A stretch of DNA of 64,000 nt from Haematococcus lacustris (Eukaryota > Chlorophyta > Chlorophyceae > Chlamydomonadales > Haematococcaceae): the NCBI GenBank assembly GCA_030144725.1, contig JASKMD010000026.1, positions 8,460,100 through 8,524,099 on the forward strand, written 5' to 3'. Of this stretch, positions 33,651 to 50,565 are shown piece after piece. The translations under genes were made by a program, and so were the position numbers. The notes under the pieces are model-generated. The model did no database searches. It was not told the origin of the DNA and saw only the letters and a list, made by a program, of their open reading frames with translations. How positions within the stretch are numbered: position 1 is the stretch's first letter; each line of letters opens with the position of its first letter.

Positions 33651-34847
33651 TTGTCTGGGACGTGAAGCGAGGGTTGAAGGCAACGGTGGTTTGGGGGGGG
33701 CGAGGGGGAGAGTTGTGAGGGGGTGGCAGGCTCAATAAGGTGGGCACCTGCAACGATGGGTGAAGGGGGGGGCGGGCATGGTGAGTCGTTGCATGCCGTG
33801 GCCATGAAACTGCCTAATGAGCATGATGTAACTTTGAAGCTGTCAAACTGAACGAGGCCTGAGCTGTTTAACGTGCGGGTTGTTTCAATAGATGCGCCAA
33901 TGGGTCATGAACAAACATTTCGTGTCGCTTTTTCTTTAGGTGCAGCCGGTGCAACACAAAGGAGGACACAGTGGAGGAGGGGGGGTGTAACCCGGTGATA
34001 CCTTAGTGTGCGCCGACCCAAATGATGTCTTCGGCGAGAAGCGAACACGAATATATCTTTCAATCACCCCGTCTAGGCGCCCTGCACGCTCGGCAGGCAT
34101 CGCGTTGGGTGTTTGCCGGACATTCCATTTGTGCACAACCAGCTCACTACGCTAGGTAGATGGGGCCACAGCGATGTGGCTCACCGTGCCAAGGAGACCC
34201 GTCTCGCCGATGTGATTTGTTCGCGGGCACATGTGGCAGTACGCAAGCAAAGACTCCAATGGCTTGCGCTGAAGGTCAGATTACGCGGACTCAATCGCAG
34301 CTGCCAATGTGATGAACGGTATCAAAAACGGTGCAGTATTGAGTGAGTAGTTGCATGCATATTACCAACCCCATGTTGGGGCGGCACTGCGCATCGCACA
34401 CTGCACGGTAATATATGACTCATACTGCACCACGCAGCTGACAGAGTCTTTTAGCTAGTAATGTTCGAGGCATGGATAGAAGCCTGAGATAGAAGGCTGA
34501 GGCGCGGCGTCGTTTTGATTACCAGGGTACTTGTTTGTTAGTTGGGACCGGCTGAAACCCATCGTGGTTATGGAAAGGTATGTATTGTCAGGTTGATGGA
34601 AAGAAACTGGAAAATCAGCTGCACTATCAAAGTGTGGACAGTGTGAGAGTGTCTGACGAGGCTCGGGACAAACTTCGGCACTTTTAGTGTCGGTCTAGCA
34701 TTACACACCCGTGCACCACATCACCACATGGAACGGAGCACGAGAAGACATGCCGTGACGCTTTGCATTGATTGTGCGGCCATTCATGACATTCAATAGA
34801 ATGGGGGGCACACACGTCTGCCGGAGCAGGCGCAGACTCCGCCTGGC

Positions 34848-37800
34848 CTACGAGAAGTAGGTTGCAGACGACGTCGTCTGCTGCAGCTGGTCCCAGTCGT
34901 CGGGGTCCATCATAGCGCGTAGCGCAGCGAGGCTGTCCTGCTCGTGCGTGCGCTTGAACTCCGACAACGCCTGCGGCACAACAGCGACAGACCATCGCCG
35001 CTGCGCACCCACCCTCCCGCACCTGCCCTCCCTCTATTGCCTTTTTATGCCTCTTCCCGAGCCCCACCGCCCTGACAGCGCACCACAAACCCAACATCAT
35101 ACCTCTCCCACCCGTCAAACCGGGTTTCGCCAAACCGCCAGCTGTCTGCCTCAACCGCCAACCAGACTGCTTGCAAACCCTCTCAAACCCTAACTACGCT
35201 GCCAGCCAAGCATGCGCAAGGCCGAGCAGGCATATGAGGCTGGCCATCATTGTGGTGTAAACCCACCATCTCGAGCATAACCGCCTTCCCCTCCCCAGGC
35301 TCCGCCCAGCTGGGCCTACAGCTGCCCGGGGGCTCCTGCAGCATGGCCCCCGCTCACCTTGGCAGCCTCCCCCCTGACTGCAGCCTCTAGTGAAGAGTGG
35401 GCAGCAGAAGCGGGCGCCAGCAGCGCCAGCAGCACGGCGGGCAGCCAGGGCGGGCAGTCGTAGGGCACTGACTGCAGGAACGCCTTGAGGCCCTGAGGGG
35501 GGGACAAAGCCAGGCAGCAGGGGGGTGCAGGCAGAGGGCAGCAGGGGGGTGCAGGGCAGCAGGGGGGTGCAGGGCAGCAGGGGGGTGCAGGGCAGCAGGG
35601 GGGTGCAGGGCAGCAGGGAGGGTGCAGGGCAGCAGGGGGGTGCATTGGCCTGCACCGGGGGGTGCCCTGTCAGGGGGCTGTGGCATGGAGTAGGCATGGC
35701 GAATAAAGGAAGGCCTTCCCCTACCCCTGCCCCCCCCCCCCCCCCCCCCGCCCCCGCCCCCGCCCACACCCCTGCCCACCTGGACGACACCGTGCTTCTC
35801 CAGCACCAGAGACGCCGCACCGGGCAGCGGCCCACCCCCCCCGCCTGGCAGCAGTGTTCCAGCATCGGCCTGGCGCTTGACCCCCCGCCTGGCACTGAAC
35901 AGCTGCAGGGCGCGGGAGCTCAGGGCGCTGCGCAGGGCCTGGGCGGCAGCGGGCTGCAGGCCACGCAGCATGCCGCTCAGCGTGGCGCTGGCTATGGAGC
36001 GCACCTCCGGCTGCAGCAGCAGCAGCAGTCAGGGGGGGCAGCAGGGGGGGCAGCAGCAGGGGCGTCAGCAGCAGCAGGGGAGGGTAGGCAGGCAGGCTGG
36101 CTAGAGGTACCCCATCACAGCAGAGGGTGAAGGGCAGGAGGGCGACAGACAGAGCTATAGCAGACGGCAGGTGGGGCACTCAGCCGCCCTCGGCCGCCCC
36201 CCATCCCGCCCCCGCCCCCCCCGCCCCTCCCTGGTGGCGCCCCACCTTTGAGTCCGCCAGCCTGGCCAGCACCACCGTCTGCAGGCGCTGCGTCTGGCCG
36301 GGCTGCAGCAGGAAGCAGGCGCGGAACCAAAAGTACTGGCAGTGCGCCAGCGCCGCCCCCCGGGTGCTCCACAGCTGGCCAGGGACACCCCCTGACGCAC
36401 CCACCCCTGCCGGCAGGCCAGCAGCAGCAGCACCAGGGGGGGCTGGGGAGGGGGTCTCTAGCTCCATGGGGGCGGGGGTGAGAGGCGGGGGGGCTGCCCC
36501 CAAGGGGTTGAGGCTGGGGGTGGAGGGGGGCTTAGACAGGCTGGGCGTGTCTGAGCCTGGCCCCGCTGCAGCCTCAATGGCCTGGATCACGGAGCTGGCC
36601 ATGGGCCCTGGGCAGGGGGGCAGGTACTTGGCCAGCGCCAGGGCCATCTGAGCGTCATGAGCCAGCTTTTGCAGCACTGGGCCTGCAAGGGGGGCGGGGT
36701 GCAGCACCGGTGCAGTGGGGGGAGGGGGGAGAGGGGAGAGGGAGGGGAGAGGGAGGGGGAGGGGAAGGGGGAGGGGGAGAGGGGGTAGTAGGGGGAACAC
36801 CCAGTCAAGAGGAGGAGCTGCAGGGCACAATTAAATATGGCCTACTTTTCCTATTGCTGTCCTACTCGCAAATTAAAGCCATGCTGGCCTCCAGCTCATG
36901 ATCGCTTGCCTCCAGGGCACAACAACTCAACTGAACTGCAGCACAGCAGCCCTTGCATGACCTCTCAATAGGCGCTGCTGTTCTCTACACTACTGCCCTC
37001 AGGACCGCCTCGTGACAGTCAAGGCCAGCACCAGAACCCTGCCGCTGAAGCACACCAGACGCAGGCTCTGACTGGTCAGCTCTGGTGAGCCCTCACCTGC
37101 CAGCTCTTGTAGCCTAAACAGGTGCGGCAGCAGCGCCACCAGCAGCGGCCGCAGGGTCACCGCATCGCCATGGAACGCAGCCCACAGGCAGACGCCCAAG
37201 CCCATGCCGACCCGCGACAACGCCAGGCCGTCCGTGTCTGCGTCACTGCCTGCGCTGCCAGACGCGACGTCCGCGTCCGCGTCGTCCGCCTCTAAACCTT
37301 CCGCGAGGGATATGAGTGAGGGGCTGCGAGGCTTATCGACCATGACCACGTCGAGCTCACGGTCGACAGACGCGGTGCTGGCCGCCACAGCGCTGCTGCT
37401 GCTGCTCCGACTACTGCCCTCAGCTGGAGGAGTTGCCCGGGGAAGGTTGCCGTCTGTGCCATTGCCAGCGTCAGCTCCATTGCTGAGTCTTAGGACTTGA
37501 ATCCTTGCGGTGCCCAAGGCAAATGTGTCTACGAGGCGAGATGCCAAATGCTGGGCGGCAGCCTGTAGCTCCTCCACGCTAGGCAAACGATCGGAAAGGG
37601 ACGTTACGGCAAGAGCGGCCTGCGATGTGCAAGTGTGACCATGATATCCGGCGCGACGAAGTCAAGGGATGTGACGGGTGTAGATAGCAGGAATGCAGCG
37701 ACGACATTGAGTGACTGGGTGATACCACAGGTGACGGGTGGGAGACGGGTGGGTATCATCAAATAGCGCGCTCACCTCCAATGGGCTGCTGCCCGCTTCC

Positions 37801-40800
37801 GTGGTGTCCATCGACGCGCTGCACAGCGCAGTTTAACACGACACACTGGATAGCTTGATACAAAAAGTGCTGCTAAAACGCGGAGCAGATGTCGATCAGC
37901 TGCTGGACATTCTTTTTGCTGCTTCCGCATTCCTTCACCCACCTGACGCCGCTGCTTGCTTTGTCAGCCCCGCCCCAGTAGCTCAGCGCGAGGCCGGCCA
38001 TCTTGCCCAGCTGCTGGCGGTTGCTCAGCAGGTCGCAATCCAGGCTGTCCGTCAGCTCCCGCAGCAGCTGCATCCAAAAGCTCCGCACCTGCACCAAGCA
38101 GCCGTGCCATTGCCAGGTATGCAAGCAAGCTGTGCAAGGTGTGCAAGCTGTGCAAGCTGTGCTTTCAATGTCATCAAGCCGCAACTCCTTTAGCAACTAG
38201 TCCCAGAAACCAAGCCTGAACCCCTGAACCGACCCTTCAATAAACTCCCCGCAGTCTCCCTCGACCCCGGACTTGGAGGATGTGTGGCTCACCGAGGAGG
38301 GGAGGGCGGCTGTGACGGGAGTCCCGCTCAGCTCCCTGGCCACCTGGTGCTGGTACTTCAGGCGCCTGACCTGGGCAGGCAGGCTCCCTGACCCCACCCC
38401 CCCACCCCCTCCCCCCAGCCCCAGCCCCCCCTCTGCTCTCTCCCTTGACGCTCGAGTCAGGGCGGGCCCGCTGGCTGCCAGCACACGCAGCAGGTCGGCC
38501 AAGGCCGTCAGGGCGGGGGCCGGCAGCAAGGCACCATGGCTGGGAATTGGAGGCGGGACCAGCCTCATGGGCGGGCACAGCGCTTGCATGAGCCCATGCA
38601 CACCAAACCTGCATGCAGGGCAGAAGTGCAGACATCAGGCGTGTCCGTTCATCACGTCCCGCCCTTCCCCTCCCCCCTCACCCTCCCTTGTCCTTCCCTG
38701 TGCCCCTCACCCCTCCTCGTGTCCCCCTCCCCCTCCCTTATGTCCCCCTGTCCCCCTCACCCCTCCCCTTGTCCCCCTTCCCCCCCAGCCCCTCCCCCCT
38801 CTCACCTGAAGGTCAGTGCCCAGGCCTCAGACAGCTCCAGGCTAGCCCCCTGGACCTGCTGCTCCAGCAGCGGCAGCAGCCAGGCACCCGCCTCCTCCTC
38901 CACCCCCCCGCCCTCTGAACCCGCTGCCCCCGACCCTGCCTTCCCTGCGGGGGCCTGGCAGGCTGCTGCTGCTGCTGCTGCTGCCAGCAGCCCCCCCATG
39001 ACCTCGGCAGCAGCACCCTGCTCGGCCTTGTCCCCCGTGTGGGCGGCTTGCTGGCGCGATGCAGCCTGCAGGGGGGGGGGGGGGGCGGGGGGGCAGGCCA
39101 CACAAGTCAGCACACTCCCCCCCCCCCCCCTGCCTTCATTCTCAGCCTGACTCCCACCCCGCAGTGCCCTCGCCCCTCACTCTCACCTCTGCCCAGCCTT
39201 CCAGGGCGGGCCTGAAGGCAGCCAGGCAGGGGCCAGGGGCCAGGCGGGCCAGNNNNNNNNNNNNNNNNNNNNNNNNNNNNNNNNNNNNNNNNNNNNNNNN
39301 NNNNNNNNNNNNNNNNNNNNNNNNNNNNNNNNNNNNNNNNNNNNNNNNNNNNNNNNNNNNNNNNNNNNNNNNNNNNNNNNNNNNNNNNNNNNNNNNNNNN
39401 NNNNNNNNNNNNNNNNNNNNNNNNNNNNNNNNNNNNNNNNNNNNNNNNNNNNNNNNNNNNNNNNNNNNNNNNNNNNNNNNNNNNNNNNNNNNNNNNNNNN
39501 NNNNNNNNNNNNNNNNNNNNNNNNNNNNNNNNNNNNNNNNNNNNNNNNNNNNNNNNNNNNNNNNNNNNNNNNNNNNNNNNNNNNNNNNNNNNNNNNNNNN
39601 NNNNNNNNNNNNNNNNNNNNNNNNNNNNNNNNNNNNNNNNNNNNNNNNNNNNNNNNNNNNNNNNNNNNNNNNNNNNNNNNNNNNNNNNNNNNNNNNNNNN
39701 NNNNNNNNNNNNNNNNNNNNNNNNNNNNNNNNNNNNNNNNNNNNNNNNNNNNCCTCCTACTAGGTCCAGGTGCATGTGCACAGCGGTTGAGGCTGAGACA
39801 TGGGCCCTGGCATCAGCTGAGGCAGCAGCAGCAGCAGCCTAGCCTAGGGGCTTGCTTCTAAGCAGACAGCCCAGCCCAGCCCCCAGGGCAGCTGCAGTGT
39901 GGCCCCAGTGCCCTGTTACCTGCATCCATCATCACCCACCAGCAGCAGCCACACCCAGACCCACCTCCTGCTCCCCTCCCCTCCCCTCCCGCTAACCCTC
40001 GCTGGCTCTACGCCTCTATGGCTGGTGGGGCGGCGGGGGTAAGGCGGGGCAAGGCGCTTGCTGGCGCTGTCCTACCTATCCCACCTCCCCTCCCCTGCTT
40101 TGCCCACCCCTCATCTCAACACCCGCCCTGCTCCTGGACCCTGGACCTACCCCTCCCCCTCCCCCTCCCTCTGCCCCCCCTACCCGCAGACATACCCCCC
40201 TGCCTGCAGCAGCAGCAGCAGCCCACCTGCAGACATTGTGTGTGGGGGCGAACAGGGCCAGCCAGCCCAGCGCCTCATGGGCCACGCTGGTGTCAGTAGA
40301 CACCTGGGCAATGGCGGGCTGCAGCCGGGCCCACACCTGCAGCAGGCCTTCAGGGGGGAAGTACCTGCAGGGGCCAAGCCAGGGGGCAGGCTGGGGGGGG
40401 AGGGGGGCTAGTGGGCAGCACCAGGGGTGCTGGAAGCCGCTATGCCCCCTCACATGCTGCTGCTGCTCTGTGCCCCCCCCCCCCCCTCCCCCTCCTTTCA
40501 TGCAAGCAGGGAGGGAGGGACATCAGGGTGGAACCAAGGGCCTGGCGGCTCTGCCTCGTCCAGGCTGCTCAGGGCCTGCCGCACTCCACCGCGCACCGAC
40601 CCCCACCCCCGCCTCCACCCCAGCCCCCACCCCCGCCCATGCCAGGGCAGCAGTGGGGGTGGGTGGGGGGTGGAGGGGGGGGCCCACTGGGAGGAGGGCG
40701 CAGTCTGAGCTTTGGGCACCCCCTGTTGGCCTCCCCCCTGCTGCCCCGCTGCCCTGCTGCCCGCACCTCCTGCACTGAGCCACCAGCTTGAACAGCGTCT

Positions 40801-41242
40801 GCTGCCGCACCGCTGCCAGCCCCATGCCTGCAGCAGCAACACCCCCGACATGGCAGTGGGGCGGCAGAGGTCACTTTGAGGCAGCAGCAGGAACAGCTGC
40901 AGCAACACCAAACAGGGCGAAGGGTGGGAGGAGGAGGTAAGGGGGAGGAGGGAGGGTGGAGGAGGGAGGGTGGAGGAGGGGGGGGGGGGGAGGAGGGGGG
41001 GGGAGGAGGAGGGGGAGGGGTCCTCACCTTCCAGGCGTGCTGCTGGGCTGCTGAACATGGCCAGCATCATGTCATACAGCGGCTGCCAGTCCAGGGTCAG
41101 GGGGGGGGGGGCCCGCCTGTAACCCCCCCCCTGGCCCCCTGCTGCTCCCTCCACTCCAGGCAGGGGGGCGGGAGTCTGGCCTGACAGCGCCCGCCTCTGT
41201 CTGAAGAGCAGCTCAGTCAGGGCGGTGGCGCTGCGCACCTGG

Positions 41243-41274
<32 letters not shown>

Positions 41275-42482
41275 AGAAGTAGCAGCAGGAGGGGAAGGTG
41301 CCAGGGTGGGGGAAGCAGCAGCTGCAGCAGCAACAGCAGCCCCATTCTACTTTGTCCCCCGCCCCCGCCCCCGCCCCAACCCCGCCTCACCTGCACCTCC
41401 AGGTCATGGCGTGTGGCCAGCACCACCTCCAGCAGCAGCCTGACGCCCCGCACCACATCACCCAGCTCAAACACACGCTCCGTATCCACCAGGCTGCAGG
41501 CACACAGGCAGGCAGTGCGAGGCAGGCAGGCAGGCAGGCGGGCCCCACACAGCCACATGCAGGCAGGCGGGCAGACCAACATGATCTGATCTGATCTGCT
41601 GATCTGATCTGGCGATCTAGTCTGCTGATCTGATCTGGCGATTTGATCTGCTGGTCTCCACACCTGGTCAGCTAGAGCCAACCTGTGCGGCTAACTGATT
41701 AACTAACTGACTCACTAACTTGACCAGCCCAACCCAGCATGGCCCCACGCAGTGCACAAAAAAGGCAGCCAGACACAACTTGCAGCTCATGACCCGGCCG
41801 GCGCAGCACCCAGTGCAGCCACCTGGCAGCAGCCTCTCACTACTGTACATGACCCTGACCGGCACACTCAGTCACGACCAGCACGCACAGCAGTCTGCAC
41901 ATGACCCTGTGCCTGACCCTATGCCTGACCCTAACCCTAACCCTAACCCTGCACTGACCCTGCACAGCGCAGGCCAGGGCTTGCACCTCATGGCACGGAC
42001 CCACCCTGCACCTGACACCCCTGCGGCCCACAGCACTGCTGGCGCTGTGCCACTGCTGCTGCATCGCCTATCCAGCATGACCCTGTGCCTGACCTGACCT
42101 CCTGAAGCCCCAAGCGCTGCCAGTGATGTCTTGCTGCTGCTTTGCTGCGTGCTGCAACCTCTTGCTACACAATGCCGTGACTTGCTGGCTGCTTTCCTCA
42201 GCTGGAGGGGTTGCCGTGCTTGCACGATGTGCATGTGGTGAGGCCAGGGATGACGCGAAGCGCACTTTGCGAAGCGCAGCGCAGCACCCACTTGTTCAGC
42301 AGCGGTATGAAGGGAATGACCGCTGCATGCCACGCGTCAGGGTCGGGAGAGGTCCGGGCAACATCCACTCGTGCTGACAACGCAGACACCAAGGCAGCAA
42401 AGCGCTGCGGCTCCTCTCTCGCTGCCTCCTCGCGCAGGGAGGGAGGCAACCACTTCATGATGTACATATTATTTGGCTTCAT
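34848..42482 (-). CDS. PA200: Proteasome activator PA200/PSME4 (gap inside the gene)
   Basis: PA200/Blm10 is a HEAT-repeat cap on the 20S proteasome. 5' exons: 42292-42482, 41391-41493, 41028-41238, 40767-40827, 40227-40364 (235 residues). The start MKPNNMYIMKWLPPSLREEA matches the family N-terminus; DWQPLYDMMLAMF and VAQCRRYFPPEG follow. After the 39253-39752 gap: an exon ending at 39187, then 38806-39065, 38293-38608, 37943-38088, 37776-37818, 37097-37619, 36246-36682, 35780-36010, 35358-35492, 34848-34970. Landmarks are PEVRSIASATLSGMLRG, KHGVVQGLKAFLQSVPYD with CPPWLP, and EFKRTHEQDS; the end is ATYFS. Phase holds on both sides of the gap. About 970 residues are visible against about 1800 in the family, so the middle is missing. 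An acidic Ser/Ala-rich insert occupies part of exon 37097-37619. The terminal Y-F-S resembles but departs from the HbYX tail that opens the proteasome gate. Confidence 0.88.
35520..35643 (-). repeat. 20-bp GGGGGGTGCAGGGCAGCA repeat in a PA200 intron
   Basis: Six near-perfect copies of a 20-base unit (GCAGCAGGGGGGTGCAGG on the plus strand) lie between exons 35780-36010 and 35358-35492. Confidence 0.9.
36718..36790 (+). repeat. GGGGAGAGGGA purine tract in a PA200 intron
   Basis: A GA/GGGA-rich homopurine tract on the plus strand lies upstream of the PA200 exon 36246-36682. Confidence 0.8.
39253..39752. other. Assembly gap of 500 N
   Basis: Exactly 500 undetermined bases, a conventional placeholder size. 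It falls inside the PA200 gene; coding sequence runs into its left edge (the minus-strand exon ends at 39187 and is still open at 39252). Confidence 0.99.
41242..41274 (+). repeat. (CAG)n triplet in a PA200 intron
   Basis: Nine to ten CAG units lie just upstream, on the minus strand, of the acceptor for exon 41028-41238. Confidence 0.85.
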
Positions 42483-42859
42483 CCTAAGACCTCACGATCG
42501 ACTGATGCCTACAACACAGAGTTTGCAGGCAGCCTTTGCTTGCGATCCGGTGGTCGCGAGGGTTTGCTCACACATTTTGTATTTCGCCGCACCATCACGG
42601 GAGGCACACAGGCGGTTCCACCTACTTCACGAAGATTCGTACCCACGCCTCATGTAATGGTAGTGAGGGAAAGGATGGGGCGGGAGGGGTGGGGGCGGGG
42701 GGGCGGGGCACGCCAGTGGCTAGTCAGCGCGGCCAGTTGCAGTTCTACTGGCGGAAGTCGTGTGGCGCATTTGAAACGGCGTAGAGGCTGCTGCTAGAAC
42801 GTGCAGGTCGCAGCACGTGCAGATTGCAGGCTGGGTCATGTGGATCACAATTGTCAGTT
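42483..42859. promoter_or_regulatory. 5' flank of PA200, no defined elements
   Basis: About 380 bases upstream of the PA200 start. The promoter is expected here because the gene reads leftward, but I recognise no defined TATA box or motif and no other gene. Confidence 0.3.
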
Positions 42860-43350
42860 CCCTCGTCCCTCACCAGGGCCTCCATTTAAGCCGGACCAGT
42901 AGTGGCCACTAGCAGCCACTAGCGGGAACACTAGTAGCCCGACTCAAATGGTGTCATTGGGCTGTGTGGAGTAAACCCAGTGCACATGGCACATGAGCGC
43001 CTACCACCTACATTTTTGCCTGACTCGTGAGGGCTATCGTGTAGGGTTGGCATGACAAAACATGCACTGATTGTAAGCTGATGACAGCTCAGATGCGGGG
43101 GCACACACTACTGTTCCACACAGCTCAGATGAAGTACAAGACATGCAGACAAGGACAGATGGTGTTCTCCAGGACAGCTTTGGCTGCTGCCAGTGCGCTG
43201 CAGACGTCAGACTGGAGGCTTCAGATCTTGAACGCAGGGACATGAGGAAGGAGGTTCATGGGGAAACAATTGGTGTAAAGCCACCATCGTCTTCGTCAGC
43301 ATTGTCACCGCATTCGACAGCATTCGCAGCACTGAGCAGCCACATTACTC
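42860..43350 (-). mobile_element. Fanzor 3'-noncoding fragment (third copy)
   Basis: The bases 42868-43085 are about 90% identical by eye to the 3' flanks of the two Fanzor genes (57640-57870 and 61860-62090), in the same orientation, including the hairpin at 42882-42951. A second block at 43252-43345 (GGTTCATGGGGAAACAATTG onward) matches 57328-57410. No RuvC coding sequence is present, so this is a solo or truncated element end. Confidence 0.75.
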
Positions 43351-43820
43351 AGCGATGTTGGTGAGGGCAGTGGCTGCGTGAAGTGGGTGCTTGCCTGCAG
43401 GTCACCTCAGGTGCAGTGCAGAGGGGGGACTGCAGGGGGGGGGCGGGCCAAGTGAGGGGCAGCTAGGGACTGCCTGTCCCTCACTTGGCAGCAGCCAGGA
43501 GTCAGGGGGGGCCAGGGGTCAGGGGCCAGGGGCAATGAGGGGGGTCAGGGGCAATGAGGGGGGTCCAGGGGGTCCAGGGGGGAGCTTGTAGCTGTGCCCC
43601 ACACCATGGGCCTCAGGGCCCCTCCCCGGCTGGCCAGCAGTCTATTGGTGTGCGGCCTGGTCAGGTGGCCTGGGGGCGGCTGGGTGCCACTGGCTCGGGG
43701 GAGAGGAGAGGAGGGGTCAGGGGTGGGCCCCCCGGGGGGCTGAGGGGAGCTGTGGGGGGACGGGGCATGGCTTGAGGGTGAGGCATGGCCGCCTTGGGGG
43801 GGTGGGGGGGGCTGGCCTGC
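43351..43820. other. Intergenic 3' flank of ARP2
   Basis: G-rich sequence with GGGGTCAGGGGCAATGAGG direct repeats near 43500-43580. No gene recognised. Confidence 0.6.
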
Positions 43821-48755
<4,935 letters not shown>

Positions 48756-48951
48756 ATCGCATTGGGCGCAGTATGTTTTATCGTGATTACTGGTGGTGGT
48801 GCGGATGGCATGTCGGCATCGGTGTAGCTCTGGGTTTTCATTGTTTCATGCCTTATCCATTCCTTACACCTGATCAAAAACCTGGCCAGTTCCTCACTGC
48901 ATACACAGAAAGGTTCCTAACCTGAATAACTTTTAGCATTTCATGTCCATT
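48756..48951. promoter_or_regulatory. Short 5' flank of ARP2
   Basis: Only 196 bases separate the ARP2 start codon from the hAT-type MITE. The stretch is AT-richer than its surroundings, but no defined promoter motif can be assigned. Confidence 0.3.
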
Positions 48952-49402
48952 CAGTGATGGGTAATACAAGATATGTGTATCGATACCGATACGTATTTTT
49001 TGTATAATACAAGAATACACGTATCGTATTAAAAATACAAGTGCCGGCCGGCAAGTTGCGTGGATGCCTTAGAAACAGCTGCTGGGTGCTGACGCAACTA
49101 GAGTCCGCGCTAAAGCAATGCCGCGCGGGGCTAAAGCCATCGGCCTGCTCCCGGAGCAGCCGGTCGCATGTGCCGGTGTTACATGCAAGAACATCAGAGT
49201 TGGGAGGCCCTGACTTTCCGACGTCGCCGTCCTGCCCAGACATCAAGTACAGGCTGCGGGACTGGCTGCGCTGCTCCTAGCTGCTCCTTTCCCGCGTGAC
49301 ATGTTGCCTCTGTATCGCTGTATTGTATCGATACAAAAAATACACGTTTTTTCTTGTATTTTCTTGTATTTCCTGTATCGATACACGTATTACCCATCAC
49401 TG
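48952..49402. mobile_element. 451-bp hAT-type MITE with TIRs
   Basis: The ends are inverted repeats starting CAGTGATGGGTAATAC, continuing with GTGTATCGATAC words. The flanking octamers TGTCCATT (48944-48951) and GGTCCATT (49403-49410) match at seven of eight positions, an 8-bp target duplication as in hAT elements. Sub-terminal ATACAAG/CTTGTAT repeats are abundant. The interior is noncoding, so the element depends on a transposase in trans. It is AT-rich compared with its surroundings. The TIR differs from that of the 18.4-kb hAT element. Confidence 0.85.
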
Positions 49403-50373
49403 GGTCCATTGCTGATCCATTCCGGTAGAATTGTGAAAGCCAAGCACATAGCCGTGCAACCCTTCATGACACCTCTCCACAGTGCCCTTGATTGTCTCTT
49501 TATGGCTACCAGCAGCAAAGTTGTGACATATTTCAGTACCAATATTTACTACATGGACATAGAGATGTCTATTTGGGAACCTTACATATTTTAGTACCAT
49601 ACCCCCCCAAAACCAGTTTTACAACCGAAAGTCCCCTAATGTGAACATGTCGTTGCTCCTGTCCAATCACTGAAAGATTGGCACCATAACTTTTGTAGAA
49701 GCAGCTACCCATCCCAATGCCCCTATCAAAGCCGGCAGCTCGCCCAAAACATGATCAAGTGGCAGTCCATTGGCACTGAAACTAGGAACCTTTCTGTGTA
49801 CCGAACACGACTTCCTAGCAAGATCAAGATGTCGTCTGTGGGTAATCTCCATCCAATACAGCATCAGCACAACAGGTTTATCGGGGAACCCTTGATGACT
49901 ATAACCCTCATCCTTGGTGGCACGTTCCGTTCCTTGACCACTGGGTTACTCGTTATAAGTAACACCTTCATGCTCAGTCTGGTTACCTTACCTCTTCCTC
50001 TATTCTTTCTTACCTCTAGGACTTCCATGTCAGCAGCTGCTGCTGCACGGCCTTCACAGCTGGCTGGGCTGGTTTCAGGCTGCCCCTCACAGCCAAGGCC
50101 CTGCAAGGGCTTGGCTATGGCCTGGTCCAGCTGCAGCGCGGGCTGCTGTGGCCCATGCTTCAATGGCACTGGCTTCACTGTGTGTGCTGAGCAGCATGCA
50201 GCAGCGGCAGCAGTGGCTGCGGTGCTCGTGTCAGCACCTGTGGACTTCGCAGGGCGCTTGTGCAAGCTGCTGCAGCCCTGCTGCTGCCCAGGGTCTGCCC
50301 AGGGTCGAGCTGGTGGGCTGTACACAGCTGTCATGATCAGTGCAGCTGCGGGAGAGCTGCCTTATAAGCGGAG
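49403..50373. other. Unassigned region with decayed minus-strand frames
   Basis: Minus-strand frames (for example about 50334 to 49864, then from 49870 to 49667 in another frame) join across an apparent frameshift near 49870 and include RVIVIKGSPINLL and WMEITHRRHLDLARKS. I do not recognise the family. The position next to Fanzor relics suggests mobile-element debris, but that is inference. Confidence 0.35.
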
Positions 50374-50547
50374 AGCTGTTAGTTTTGATGGGGTGCCCAG
50401 TGGTTTAGCGGGAAAATACCATTTGGGGGTGGGGTCTGTAGTCATCAAGGGTGCGACCGAGGATGCTTCAACTTGATTGGAGTAGCTGAGTGAGATTACC
50501 CACAGTCAAACAAGCTGTTACATGTTGAATGAGCTGTGTTTGGTCTG
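50374..50547 (+). repeat. Dispersed repeat, copy 1
   Basis: About 175 bases (from AGCTGTTAGTTTTGATGGGG to AATGAGCTGTGTTTGGTCT) recur in diverged form at 52766-52956 in the same orientation. The intervals contain the Fanzor relics, so it may be an element end. Confidence 0.75.
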
Positions 50548-50565
50548 GTTACATGTAGGTCCTGT

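Larger units (their letters stand above)
30908..34847. other. Intergenic, repeats and unassigned open frames
   Basis: Nearly 4 kb between the RBX start and the 3' end of PA200. It contains C-rich tandem repeats at 31180-31600, helix-forming plus-strand frames around 31970-32310 (for example ENKMLIIKAELQQAIEEV) and a short Lys-rich minus-strand frame starting at 33188 (MGGKRLSKKKCQQLQK). Neither frame shows family motifs or a splice model, and they could be remnants of a mobile element. A [18 protein letters not shown] tandem repeat occupies 33270-33650. From 33780 to 34840 I see nothing. Confidence 0.45.

Noticed and set aside
39059..39781. Frames running through undetermined bases
   Set aside because: They consist of unknown residues from the N gap.
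41925..41952. Telomere-like CCTAAC repeats
   Set aside because: Only about three to four CCCTAA units; too short to claim a telomere relic.
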